64,000 nucleotides of DNA from Cylindrobasidium torrendii FP15055 ss-10 (taxonomy: Eukaryota; Basidiomycota; Agaricomycetes; Agaricales; Physalacriaceae): the NCBI GenBank assembly GCA_000934385.1, contig KN880500.1, forward strand, positions 1 through 64,000, given 5' to 3'. The translations under genes were made by a program, and so were the position numbers. Below the pieces are notes generated by a model. The model made no database searches. It had not been told where the DNA came from and worked only from the letters and a program-made list of their open reading frames with translations. Every line of letters begins with the position of its first letter. The stretch's first letter is position 1. This document shows, piece by piece, positions 45,861 through 57,130 of the stretch.

Positions 45861-46397
45861 TTGCTATCGAAGAATCACACAACGACATCACCAAGCTCAG
45901 CATATCATCTTACTAGTCGACAAGAAGAACAAAGTGCGTACTGTGTCAACATACATTGCAACTCAGAACAACCCGAGCGAGACCCGTACCATCTGAATCA
46001 AAAAGACCCAACTACTCAGGCCACATTTCGATTCCTCGCTATCTACATACCGCGAAAACGTCTTGTTGCGACGCATACACATGAGAGCTACCATATATAT
46101 CAACGTTAAATGACGAGCTGAATCACGTTAACTAGAACATCACTAGAGGGTGTCAAAAAGGGAGATAAGGTAACGCATAAGAAAAAGATGGACGGGAAAC
46201 AAGCAGCGGTATAAGTATGAAGGTGAGTGCTATATGGTATCATGACAAGAAAAAAATGGTGAGGATGAATATATACGTGTAAGTAAAAACAAGATTGATT
46301 GTGTGGTTTGGACAGCGGAAGAAAGCAAGGCAAGATGTGATGTGAGAAGGGAAAGCGTTATCGCTGGCAACCCAGATGAGCCCAGACGAAACAAACC
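45861..46397. other. intergenic, no supported gene
   Basis: AT-richer than the neighbourhood, with poly-A and GAAAAAG runs; probable 3' region of the minus-strand gene that follows. Confidence 0.5.
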
Positions 46398-47746
46398 TCA
46401 GACACTGCTTACCCTCATACCATTCTGAATCCTCTTCCTCGACGTGGGAAGAGGAAAGAGGCCATCGTCGTCCTCAGATGGAGCGACCCTCCTCTTCGGG
46501 AGGGGGAACGCATCCTCTTCAGGCGACGAACAGCCTCCGGACTCGACGCCTGAATCGACGGCGACCTCTGGGACCTTGGACCGGCTCAAACTAGGCGGAA
46601 TGCCCTTCCTGCTGGGCAACGGGAACAGCTCCTCGTCGCTGTCCTCGCTCTCGTCCATCGCGACATGCATTTTCGCGAGTCCTTCAGCAAGCGGAGCGCC
46701 CTCCAACTCGTCCACGCTCATCCTCTTCATCAACCTTCCCCGTCTCCTCGCAGCAGCCGCCCCGTCTTCCTCCTCTTCCTCCGCAGTAGTAGGCCCGGCA
46801 AGCAACCTCCTCGCGCCATCCGTGAACGTCTCCTCCTCCTCCGCCATCCCGCGAAGACAGGCCTCGCAGCACGCGCGGAGGGAGACCGTGCACGGCTTCG
46901 ATCGGCTCATCTTCGGCGGGAGGGACGAAGGACTCATCCTCGAAGAAGTCCCTTCATCCTCGCTCTCCGTCCTCGACTTCGAAGACGCGCTGTGCGAGCG
47001 CACCAACCCGCCCGGCCGCTTCTGGCTCGATCCGCTCCGCGTCAGCGTCTTCCGCACGCTCTTCAATAAATCCCGTTGGATCGCAGGGAGCGTTGGGGAG
47101 GCGGACACGAGCTGCAACGAGTCCGTCCGAGTGCCGCTCTTTGTCTTGGAAGGGAGCGGAGGCATCGATGGCGTCGTATTGCTCCGCGCACGTCCTAGGT
47201 TCGGGAGAGAAGGGTGTCTTCGAAGACACGGACTAGTAGGCACAGGCAACGACTTGGCTATCGGCGTAGGTGCGTTCAAAAAACTACACAGAATCGTCAG
47301 CATCCTTAGCAAGAGGAGGGAAAGATCACGCACCTGGACAAAACACTCTTCCCCTTCGTCCCACTCTTCTTCAACTTGCACTTCCCCGGAATAACAACAC
47401 ACACGTCCGCAAAGCGCACACACGACTTGCTGATGGCCGGCTTGCCCACAACCACATACGATCCCGCGCTTACTTCCCGCGATGCAGGCAGGCCGCCAGT
47501 GTATGTCGGATGCAAGCCCGGCGACGGATGCAGATGCCCGCCCGCTGCTTCTTTCTTGGATCCGGCGTAGGAAGGGTGCAAGCAGCTAGCAGACTCTGGC
47601 GAAGAAGGAAGTGTCGACGCGGCAGAATGCCATGACGATGATGAAGACGACGACACGTCGGATAGCGCAGGGGAAGGCGGCGCAGAGAACTTTGGCGGAG
47701 GCGTAGGCGGTGTTGCCGTAGGGATAGGCGGGAGACTTTTCGGCAT
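46398..47746 (-). CDS. uncharacterised Ser-rich protein with three FPLP repeats
   Basis: Two exons, 47746-47334 and 47283-46398, 432 aa. A Pro/Ser-rich N-terminus is followed by KSCVRFADVCVV, which resembles a PP1-docking RVxF motif. A basic Ser-rich middle follows (RKTLTRSGSSQKRP), then an acidic segment (AEEEEEDGAAAARRRGRLMKR). The C-terminus has three copies of a short motif: EELFPLPSRKG, DAFPLPKRR and GLFPLPTSRKR. No enzymatic domain. It is probably a disordered regulatory or scaffold protein. The start at 47746 opens the first long frame; the GTGCGT donor and TGTAG acceptor join the frames cleanly. Confidence 0.75.
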
Positions 47747-49063
47747 GCTGAGGTCCTGGTGTAGTCGTTGAATCTACAAGGTCGCTGGAGATGGAAGAAA
47801 TGCAAAAGAATTGAATCTGTCGCGCCGCACAGGACGAATATGAGCCCACACGCTCGTACGATAAAATGCCTTGTTGTCAAGCCGGCGTACCTGCTACTTT
47901 CCGCAGCCCTGTAAATTCCTCGCCAGTCGCGTCTCGCTATGTCCCTCTCTCCTTCTTCGCTGCACGAATATGTCTCGCGTCGTGGTGGTAAACAGAGTCG
48001 CGTCACACAAGCAATTCCGTCCGTCCTTCTGAATCCTATATTCCTTTACGCCAACTTGCTTTCCATGTATTTGCTTTCCCCGAGAAATAAAACGAATGAC
48101 AAACAGCGTAACGAACGACGCTGAGGTGGTGAGAGAGCGAAAAGAGACAGACAAGGCGATTTACTTTGGGTCTTCTCAGGGGCTGGAGCGGTGATGCGAT
48201 TGCCTGGGCCCTCGGATCACAGCGCCCCGGATCAAAGCAGAGGGAGGACGGGGATCGGTTGGGACGGATCAATATATGGGCGCCCGGGCCCCGGGGCGCC
48301 CTCTGCTGGTACTTATGCATAAACGCGATTATACACCTCTACCTCTACAGTGAATTCCGCTCATGAAAAGCATCGTCAGACTGCTTACTTATCCCCACCC
48401 GTAGCGCCGGTTATAATGTCTATGCATGTGCATGAAGATGACCGACTCAATCGATATCGAGTTCGAATACTGTATACTAAACATTGACCATTGATGTTGA
48501 GTACTGAACGTGAGCGCTGAGCATTGAAGCGCGCGCTGCGCTGTGCGCCCGACCGCAACATTCACTCTGGGATCCGTTCTTTCGTCCGGGGCCGCCTTGG
48601 GCTTTTCTCGTGGGTCGTGGGATCTCTCGTGTCGTGCGCCTTTCTCACGGCTTGTGCTCGTGTCGTGGACTTTCTCGCTCTCGTGCGCTTTCCCGCACTC
48701 AGCTCGGGTGTGAAGCCAGATATCTTCAGATTCTCAGCCCATAACACACAACTCGAAAAAGACATTAAGGTTGATGCGCATGCACGAACATCGAGGACAT
48801 ACCTTGAAGTCATAGCAATACCTCGAAGTCATTTGAAGTGCATTAGCGCAAGTATACATAATACACACTCGAATCACACCTATCTCTATCTCCAGCTGCT
48901 ACAATCACTAAGTACTCATCTTCCTGTTCCACCCACTCATCTCAGACTTCCTATCTACCACTCATCTTCCTATTCACCATTCATCTTCCTGTTCCACCAC
49001 TTATCTCATCTTCCTGTTCTACACTGCAACCACTACGCATGTCCGTCCGTCCGCACAGGCGTA
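47747..49063. other. intergenic, low-complexity repeats
   Basis: No supported gene. 48580-48710 contains degenerate CTCGTG...CTTTC repeats, and 48910-49020 degenerate CATCTTCCTGTTCCACC repeats. A GC palindrome CGCCCGGGCCCCGGGGCG lies near 48280. Confidence 0.5.
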
Positions 49064-49135
49064 GGGCGTTTAGCTCAGTGGTAGAGCGCCCGCTTCGCAT
49101 GCGGGAGGTCCGGGTTTCGATCACCCGAGTGTCCA
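49064..49135 (+). tRNA. tRNA-Ala (CGC)
   Basis: 72 nt, anticodon arm CCCGC-TTCGCAT-GCGGG with anticodon CGC; T-arm CGGGT-TTCGATC-ACCCG. Otherwise close to the TGC copy at 20981. Confidence 0.92.
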
Positions 49136-51209
49136 CTAATGGTTGGGGGAAGGATTCTTTTTTCTCAAAGGATTCTTTCTTCTTCGACTGGAGAGCGCGT
49201 GTATTTTTTTATGCCGTATCCTTTGCTTTTACGTTTACGTTTTCGGTCCTGAGAAGGTTTGGAGCATCGCCTCGAAACGGTAAACCACAGGCCGTCGGCG
49301 CAATGCGCGGCGTCCCGAGCAACAACGGACATCGGCGTTGAATCCCAATCCCAACTTGGAAACCGTCGGCGGCGCGTCTTTATACATTAAAAAAAAGTTC
49401 ATAGGTTGACTATGTAACAACGTTCAACGCTTGATACTTAGCAGAACCAAAACAGCTTCGACATCTGCCGCCAAACATCTAACTTACATCCAAAGCTTGA
49501 TCATGCACCTCCACGAACCCCATTACCTTTCCCACCGCGTCTTCATACTATCCATCTCATCTTTCTCAACCTGCACACTGAACGACCCACCACGCAAGCT
49601 CATGGCCTGTGCGACGAGGGAGAGACAGCGCGCGCTGGACACACATCTAGCTGGTGGGACTGTATTCGCAGCTTGCTCGCGCGTCTGCAGGTTCATGCAT
49701 CAGCGTCTGCGAGCTCACGCATCTGCGTCTGCGAGCTCACGCATCAGCGTCTGCAAGTTCACGCATCAGCCTATGCATTCTACTAGTACGGAAGAAAGAA
49801 AGAAAGAAAAGAAAACGTGCGCGATACTAAACCGCTTGTCTGCTGCTACTAGAAGACATGTCCCACCGCTCTACCCATTTCCATCATCATCATTCAGGCG
49901 ACGCCGAACATGGAAGGGCGAGAGCGCCCGAGTCCGGGAGTAGCTGCGCCCTGGTGAAGTAGACGTCTGGGACGAACGCAAGGATCGCGGGTTGAGTGGT
50001 GGTGGTGCATTCAACGAGGGCTAGCGCCAACCGACAGGATTAGAATAATACCGGGGCTGAGCGTAGCACGCACCCCTTGATTCCATCTGCGTCTCTTTTA
50101 TTCACCCTGCGTCCTCTTTCACCCTTGCGTCTCTTTCAATCGAGACTCAGTGTCCCAGAAAATGAATCCGATCAAAAGCGCGAGTGATGGTGGAAGTAGG
50201 AAGTAGGGCAGATGGTGGTGCCTTCAACTAACAGCTTGTGGGTGCGTTGACTGGGCTAGCGCCGACAGAATTACAATAAGACACTGGCTCTGAGCGTACC
50301 TCGATTTTGCTGCCCTGCGACACTTGGTCCCGCGCCTCTTCCACGAATAAAATCATTGCTTCAGGCCGAAAGCGTCTTGAAGCAAACTCGGACGTTGGAC
50401 TGTGAGAGTCGGTGCGTAGCCGAAAATCCAGAACGCGACATTATCAGAGCACCAGAAAGAAATAAAGGAAAAGGGGAGAGAATGCATTTTGGTATTTGGG
50501 ATAGTACAGCGTGATAGGCCGGGTGCCCAACGATGTCGTGGTCGCTGGACAACCTATATCGAGTGATGGCCAACCTATATATTGAGTGATGCCCGGCCCG
50601 ATCAAAAGCGCAAGTTGCCGGTTCAACGCTACCTCTGAACGTTCGATAATATCACTTTTTGAATTGTGGATGAGTTATGGATGGATTACGCTCCAGATGC
50701 TCTTTTCTACCAAACTCAAAGGCAACTTCACCAGCTCTTCGCGTGCGTACTACCAAAGCGGAACTGTCCCCAGTCACGCTGAACAAACACGCTCTTGGTT
50801 CCTCTTGCCTTTCGAGACCTCCCAACTCATGCCATTGGAAAGTAAAGCCGCACGGTGGAAGGAGCTCATCCACAGACTTGGTTTGCATTATGAGGGCGAG
50901 TCCACGGATATGGTGGTATGACAGAGGAATTTGATTTTCTTACACAAACGGATTATCACGGGAAATTCCCCCTTGGCGGGACACAGAACATTCATGTCGA
51001 CAAGAATGAGGCGTTTCCGAGTGTCTTTGTATGCAATACAAAGAGGCAAGTTATGAAATGAACAGTGTTACATGAACGCACTTTTTGTTTGTATCGTATC
51101 AGTGCATGTACTCAAGAAGAAAAAAAGACCATCGAGTTAAGGGTATATAAGGCATGAGAGTCTACGCCGTCCAAACACACAACCATGCCCGCTCTTGCAT
51201 ATTTGCGCA
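49136..51209. other. intergenic with minisatellite
   Basis: No supported gene. It contains the 22-bp repeat array at 49681-49780 and two related stretches around 49985-50085 and 50190-50305 (GGGCTAGCGCC..GACAG). The last 200 bp are the duplicated promoter of the 51-kb finger gene, with TATATAA at 51144-51150. Confidence 0.5.
49681..49780 (+). repeat. 22-bp tandem repeat, four units
   Basis: Units at 49681, 49703, 49725 and 49747, core GCGTCTGCRAGTTCACGCAT with 1-4 differences, followed by a partial unit. The last unit plus flank also matches 32045-32080 inside the GT15 gene. Confidence 0.85.
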
Positions 51210-51725
51210 ATGGCTAAAGAGTACGTGTACACATTTAAATTCATTCTTCATGAACTAATTTTCTGCCTGGTTTTAGAGACCCCATCTACACACGTAAATG
51301 CCCCATCTGTGTATGGGATTCATCACCACCCAGCACCCAAAACACCGCGCAGGCACTTGTCTACCGCCACGTGAAGGATGCGCATCCAGAATATCGCTGG
51401 TTCTGCACTATTCCAGGATGTACTTACTACTGGCTACTCTGCGACTTACTCAAATAGAGGCAAAATTAAGAAACATGCGCAAATTGAGCATGGGGGTAGA
51501 TATGAGGTGGCACTTCGAGATACTGGCACCAGTGTTTCCGAGCAGGATGCAGTGGTTTCATCCATCAGTGCCACACCCTCAATGTCTACCCTGCAGGCTC
51601 TGCCGGACATCTCTCAGGGTTTGACGACGCCTCTGATCTTGTCTCCGTCCATCACCACAAACCTCCATCCTGTCGTTCCACCGGCAAGTGTCACGACATT
51701 CTCGACCTTGACCGACGCTGTCTGA
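51210..51725 (+). pseudogene. paired C2H2-finger small protein, copy E, frameshifted
   Basis: Exon 1 51210-51220 (ATG GCT AAA GA), intron GTACGT...TTTTAG, exon 2 from 51277. Finger 1 CPICVWD...HVKDAH and CTIPGCTYY are read first, then the frame meets TAG at 51455. The conserved second half (SNRGKIKKHAQIEHGGRYE) and the tail SVTTFSTLTDAV are in another frame ending at 51725. A 7-nt insertion inside finger 2 (about 51425-51440, where ACTTAC is repeated) explains the shift. Closest to copy D, and the flanks are duplicated as well. Sequencing error cannot be excluded. Confidence 0.7.
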
Positions 51726-52444
51726 ATCAAAAGTTCTAACTAGAAACACAATGTGCATTTGCTTTGTGTACATATATACGTCCACTATATCATGAATTTT
51801 TGTCGCATTGGCTTTTTGTCGACTATCTGATGTCTATATCTAATCCATAATTTATAATAACAACCTTTTTTCCGGAATCAATGTAGGAGCGAGTACGCCT
51901 CTGAATTTCGGACTGGATCGTAGATTCACACGCGTGCTGAACCCGGAGCTAGCTCAGCGTATTCCGATTCCTTGTCAATAACCTTGTCGTGCGTCCCATA
52001 CCTCCATCTCGCTGTTCGTATACACCTTGCGCAACACGAGCGATTTGTTCAAATCGGGTAGCGGGGATCGAGTTTCGACTTCATCGTACACCGCCGCGAG
52101 GCCTGACTTGTGCATGAGCCCAGAACATGATGATGGGAGGATGATGGGCAGCAGTGTGTACATGGGGTTTGGTGCGTTGGACCGATCGGCGCCCATACTT
52201 AGTTGTTTTGTAGCTATAGTTGTGTACATACCGTGATTGAAGTTAACATAACGCCTTGGCACAATGAGTGTTAGTCGAATCAAGGATATTTCAAATACAA
52301 GAGCCCGTAAGATATACTGTACACTACTAGCTATACCACTGAGTCTACTCCCCAAGTGCTACTCAGCTCCGACGTCCCGGTCCGTCGTTAATATCTCATC
52401 TGGAAATGAACCCTGCCTGACGTTTATCGAGTATCAAATACCAT
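51726..52444. other. intergenic, no supported gene
   Basis: 3' flank shared with copy D up to about 52050. A minus-strand frame of about 85 codons ending at 51975 is unassigned. Confidence 0.4.
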
Positions 52445-52935
52445 CTACCCCATCTGATGCCATTCCCTATCATGTAAAACCTTCTCTCGAACATCCGCAA
52501 AAGCTATCGCATACTTCGCACAATCAGGGACACAGCAACACCCAGTAGCGTAGAACGCATAATGCCATTCAGCGTCGTGATGCGCCTTTTCTTGGAGGGC
52601 GTCGCGTAGTACTAAGCGCATTCGGGGATGAGGCAGGAGAGAACCCAGTGTGCGAAATTACGTGTGGCGGTTTGGATGTAATGGCATTCGGCGTCGTGTT
52701 GAGCTTTTTCGAAGGGTATGGTGTAGTACGCGCATTCACGCATGGAGCAGCAAAGCGTGTAAAACGCGTAATGCCATTCTGCGTCGTGGTGGGTTTTTTC
52801 GTAGTAGTTTGCGAAGGGTACCGTGTGGTATGCGCATTCGGGGATGGGGCAGCAGAGAATGTTGTTTCTGGGTTAGGTTTGAGTGGGAGGTAAGGGCCCT
52901 GGGCGAGGTGCGAGGGAGACGCACCGACCTGTCAT
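52445..52935 (-). pseudogene. four-finger C2H2 gene of the mini-finger family, broken in finger 3
   Basis: Exon 1 52935-52925 (ATG ACA GGT CG), donor GTGCGT, acceptor CTAACCCAG, exon 2 from 52867. Finger 1 CPIPEC...HDAEWH, finger 2 CSMREC...HDAECH (four residues shorter), finger 3 CLIPECA followed by TAG at 52614 and a 1-nt shift, finger 4 CVPDC...HDREWH in the continuing frame to the TAG at 52447-52445. The first 90 codons are open, so a two-finger product is still possible. A TATA box (TATATAA) lies at 52999-52993. Confidence 0.65.
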
Positions 52936-53226
52936 GATGTTGATGTGAAGTCGAGGCTGAGAAGACTTTGGTTTAGTATGCAACGACGTCCGTTATATAC
53001 GTCTGAGAAGACGGTCCGAGTTTTGTTTAGGATATGCATACAATTAGACAACTGCCTGAGATAATAGAAAAATGCCTTCAGAACACACACATATGTGTTT
53101 TTGTCGGATGACGCCGTCAAATGTGGGTTTTTTTGTCTGTCAGACGAAAGACCTCAAGACAATGCGCATCTGGCAGCACAAATCTCTTTGTATTATTTCA
53201 GATGAGGCCTTTGCCTACGGCCAGCG

Positions 53227-53234
53227 TATATAAA
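53227..53234 (+). promoter_or_regulatory. TATA box of mini-finger gene 1
   Basis: TATATAAA 80 bp upstream of the ATG at 53314; the equivalent TATATATA lies at 56740-56747 before the second copy. Confidence 0.55.
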
Positions 53235-53313
53235 CTCGTTCAAACCATCGTAAGTTGGACGTTCCCATTCTCACTTGAACGCATTAATCCGCTTCGCACC
53301 AATACTTCACATC

Positions 53314-53598
53314 ATGTCAAGCCAGTACGCTTATACCTCACCCTTCGCCTTCCCTACCTAACCTTCAGATGATTATAGAAACAACACGTGCACCGTCCCC
53401 AACTGCGCATACTACGCCGTACCCTTCCCAAACCTCCACGAGAAGGTCCGACACGACACCGAATGCCATCACGCATTGTACACCCGCTGCTGCTCTGTCC
53501 ATGGATGCGCGTACTATGCGGTTCCTTTCAGGAATGCGCGTGAGAAGGCTCGACATGATGTTGAGTGGCATCAGAAGGTGAACCAGACGTCCGTTTGA
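53314..53598 (+). CDS. mini two-finger C2H2 protein, copy 1
   Basis: Exon 1 53314-53324 (ATG TCA AGC CA), intron of 54 nt with a CTAAC branch site and ATTATAG acceptor, exon 2 53379-53598; 76 aa. Two fingers fill the protein: CTVPNC...HDTECH and CSVHGC...HDVEWH, both C-x4-C-x15-H-x4-H, with the shared core CAYYAVPF. It ends KVNQTSV. The duplicated copy at 56835 keeps the frame despite indels. Function unknown; it could bind nucleic acid or metal. Confidence 0.7.
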
Positions 53599-54087
53599 TG
53601 AACAGTGGAGCGGCAGCGTACTCGCGGATAGGATGTCAATGTAGTACTGGGCTGGAAGCGGCTTGCGAATGGATAGACTTGGTAGAATTGTATCGTATCG
53701 TTACGGCGTTGTATTGATTTACAACCTGAATGCACTTCAGTTCCGAAATATTGTTCAAAGCGGCTCCGATTTGTGTGTTTTTGTTGAGTGGTATACGGTA
53801 TTGCGCTCTCCCCTTCGTCGGGACCCCTTGTACGAGCATCACATACTGATCTGTACGCCGTACAAACGGATGACCATGTCTTCGCAGAACCACTAGGTGG
53901 AGGGAGAATTGACGTCTGTTTGCTTTCAGTAACTCGTGAGAACGGTGATCGGTCCGAGGCGCCGAACTACTTATGGATCCTCCCACGCTCTTGCCTTCAT
54001 GCTTGCGCGACCACAGATTGCGTTTAGCTAATGGGCTGGGACTGCCATCAGTGCGAAATACTGTTTCTATTGCTTTCTTTGTCCGGG

Positions 54088-54740
54088 CATGCCCTTATGC
54101 TGGCGCGACCTTCGGAATGTCCACGTCTTGAGAACAACAAGCAGTTGACTCCCCGCCCTACATCCAGGCTCCCAGTTCTGCTCGAGAGGAGTCCGCACTT
54201 ACAACCACTTGAACCTATAGACTCTCGAGCGATGGAAACATGGAAAAGCGACAAGACGAGGACTGGATCGATCTTTCTTCGCTGTTGGCGAAGACCCGTA
54301 CACAGCGCGGCGATGAGGTGAAGGGGTCAGTACCATGGCGCCGTGCTCTCTCCGACTGTCCATCACCTGTATGTTTCGCTCCTCAACGCGTGTTCCTCTC
54401 CCTTGCTATGTACTTCGTTCCCTGTGACCGACAACCGGGGGACGATATGTAATGTCATGGACCCTCATCCAGTGCGCGGCCGTGTTCTTCACGGGTATGA
54501 ATGGCGTGGCGCTGATGCCCGGGATTCTGGAGCGGCGACGCGTTCCACATGCTTATCATACTGGCTCTCTCGATGAGCTAACTACACGCCAAACCGACGA
54601 TGTTCAGAGCTCAGTGCTCGAAAGCATTCACAAGCGATCTTCATACCGACGTCGACCACGGCATGCTCTCCTTCTTGTCGGCGCTGCATCCAGACAAGTC
54701 GGTTATCCAGAGAGAAAAACACGGACCTTGGCAGGCTGAA
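54088..54740 (+). pseudogene. tyrosinase relic 1
   Basis: Fragments in mixed frames still readable against the intact tyrosinase: ENNKQL (54122), DEVKGSVPW (54310), HGAVLSPTVHHLYVSLL (54330), DVQSSVLESIHKR (54600) and DHGMLSFLSALHPDK (54655), the last matching [14 protein letters not shown]. Copper-ligand His positions are partly lost. Many stops and shifts. Confidence 0.65.
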
Positions 54741-54855
54741 CAAAGGGCAGGATTGTGCACTGATTTTCTTATGAACACGCCTTTTGTAGTACACAATGCT
54801 ACACATAGTCCAAATTGGTATGTGCACTGGGAACAAATACCCGCGGATTTGAGAG

Positions 54856-54930
54856 TATATAACGGGCAAGACATTGACACGAAGAATCCTCACACAACTC
54901 GAAAAATGCCTTCCAAACCGTGCTCAGAGA
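54856..54930 (+). pseudogene. paired-finger gene remnant (promoter and start only)
   Basis: TATATAA at 54856-54862 and ATGCCTTCCAAACC at 54906 match the promoter and first codons of the gene at 58436, but the fingers do not follow. Confidence 0.5.
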
Positions 54931-55433
54931 CATGTGAGACAACAGAACAAAAGGCATCATTGCCCTATAGATATAACCTATATCCATCATTTGACACCGG
55001 ATTCAAGAGTACAGACCAAGATTTGCGCTTGAAAGGCCTCCCCGACCCAAAACAAGTGCAAATACTAATTTCGATTGTAAAGAAAAACGGACTATACGGT
55101 GCCCTGTGCATCGTCTGTAGCTATCCGACGATACTAAGATTTTCCTCAGCGCCTCAGAACTCGCAGCGCTATCGCTCGCGGAAGATCGGGCTTGAAATAA
55201 CGAATTTTTGATCGCGACCCGATCTCGCAATAAATCACCGAGTAGTACTACAGGTTGTCGACATCTCTGCATCACTCGAGACGACCATGTCAAGCTCACG
55301 GATGAACTGTTCGAATGCTCGTTTGCGGATCGAGTGAATCGCCTTCTAGGGCATCAAATGCAATAAGTGGATATTTCAAGCGCTAGCCTAACACGGTCCT
55401 TGAACCCAAAATTATCTCTCATGGCTTTGAGTG

Positions 55434-56081
55434 CTAATTCCCAAGCGCTTCAGACAACTCTGAGTGCGTTGTGATTTTCTCGGGGGGTATTACGCCGTGG
55501 TTCAAGCTTTCGTCTCCGCCTTGGTTGACGGTATAAGCACTTCCTCGGCTGGCGGTATAGGTCGTGTGTCCGGAGTCTGAGATGGTGGAGGCGTGAACGA
55601 CATATGTCTGTCTGAATCCGTGCTGTTCATATTCGTGTTGGACCCTCTGGTAAAGGTGTGGGAAGGAGAAACCGCATCCGGGGACGGAGCAGCAGTGAGC
55701 CCCGCTCAATCTGTAATGCATGTGTCAGGGATGTGCTTGGTGTCGGGAAGCGGGGGAAAGGTACGTCGGGACTTTCTCTGGTGGTATCAAGCTGTTGTCT
55801 CCATCTGCCTTTACGGCATTTGTGCCTTCTGTGTAGGCGGCGGTCTTTGCGTGTCTGGCTGGGTTGGTGGGGGCATGAATGGCATACGTTTGCCTGAATC
55901 CGTGCTGGTCATACTCATGTTGAACCTTTTGGTAAAGGTGTAGGAAGGAGAAACCACATCCGGGGACGGAACAGCAGTGAGTGTTTGATCTAATAATGCG
56001 TAAGCAATGAGCTCGAGGTCGGGCGAGGGAAGGGGGCAAGGAAAGTTGATGTTGAATTTGATAGACGTACTGGCTTGGCAT
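55434..56081 (-). CDS. C2H2-finger protein with two duplicated finger-plus-tail modules
   Basis: Three exons: 56081-56071 (ATG CCA AGC CA), 55989-55765, 55710-55434; 170 aa. Each long exon encodes one module: CSVPGCGFSF..HLYQKVQHEYDQH (C-x4-C-x12-H-x4-H), GFRQTY, an Ala/Thr-rich tail and IPPEK. The second module ends in KITTHSELSEALGN, which resembles the VTTFSTLTDAL tail of the larger finger proteins. The second intron (GTACCT...TTACAG) joins the modules in frame; otherwise the first frame ends 11 codons later. A TATA element (TATATAAT) lies at 56169-56162. Confidence 0.68.
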
Positions 56082-56834
56082 AATGTGAGGTCGAAGTGGT
56101 GAGAATGAGGCAAGAGAGGAATGGGAATGTGTTGGTACGAACACATAACGGATTCAACGAGATTATATACGCTGGAATCTGTGATCTTTGTACAGAGCAC
56201 GAGAAGACAAAGCGAGCTTATGCTGTTAGATACAGCATCTCATTGTTTAAATTCACTCCCGTCCTTCGTTGTGCAGTGACCGCGCATTGTCTGATTCTAT
56301 GCACGGACTGGCAAAACAACATCGAACGCGTACATTCTGAGGCCTCAAGGTTGTACATGCTGAGAACTGTCAGAAATACTTCTTTGCTTTTGTGTTACAG
56401 TCCGTCATCTTGTCCTATCTAGCAATAAAGGGAAAAATATCACTTGCAATTGAGCCGCATTCAAACACTTCATTTCGTTGATATACTTCCCGGATAGCGT
56501 ATAATGCTAATGCTACATGCATATGATGGTAGCAAGCCGTTCTTCTGTTGACTTGGAGTCGCGGGCAAGGCGGAAGCCTCGCACACAAAAAACAAGCAAC
56601 GTATATCGCATATTCAACACATAGGTATCTTTGTCGCATGATGACGCCGTCAAATGTAGTTTTTTGTCTGTCAGGTGAAAGACCTGAAGACAATGTGTAC
56701 ATTAATCACTGTGTATTATTTCCAATGAAGCCTTTAGCGTATATATACTCGTTTAAATTAGCATAGCCTAAGTTGGACATTCCCACTCTCACTTGAACGC
56801 ATTAAACCGCTTCGCACCAGTACTTCACACTGCC
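56082..56834. other. intergenic; the duplicated block begins at about 56640
   Basis: No supported gene. From about 56640 the sequence repeats 53100 onward. Confidence 0.5.
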
Positions 56835-57130
56835 ATGTCAAGCCAGTACGCTTATCATTCACTTTCCCTACCCTCACAAGCTAACCTTAATATGATTATA
56901 GAAACAACACGCTCTGCCAGTGCACCGTCCCCAGCTGTGCATACTACGCCGTACCCTTCCAAAACCTCCACGAGAAGGTCCGACATGATACCGAATGCCA
57001 TCACGCATTGTACACCCGCTGCTGCTCCGTCCCTGGATGCGCGTACTATGCGGTTCCTTTTAGGAATGCGCATGAGAAGGCTCGACATGATGTCGAATGG
57101 CATCGAAAGGTGAACCAGACGTCCGTTTGA
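56835..57130 (+). CDS. mini two-finger C2H2 protein, copy 2
   Basis: Exon 1 56835-56845, exon 2 56902-57130, 79 aa. Same protein as at 53314 with an extra LCQ before the first finger, and fingers CTVPSC...HDTECH and CSVPGC...HDVEWH. Most differences between the copies are silent or conservative, and the frame is kept. Confidence 0.7.

Noticed and set aside
48524..49084. Plus-strand open frame of 186 codons running into the tRNA-Ala
   Set aside because: Starts at a TTG, is made of low-complexity CATCTTCCTGTTCC repeats and overlaps the tRNA.
51975..52236. Minus-strand frame of about 85 codons downstream of copy E
   Set aside because: Looks coding-like but has no recognisable domain or complete gene structure, and the duplicated region at 34.8 kb does not keep the frame.
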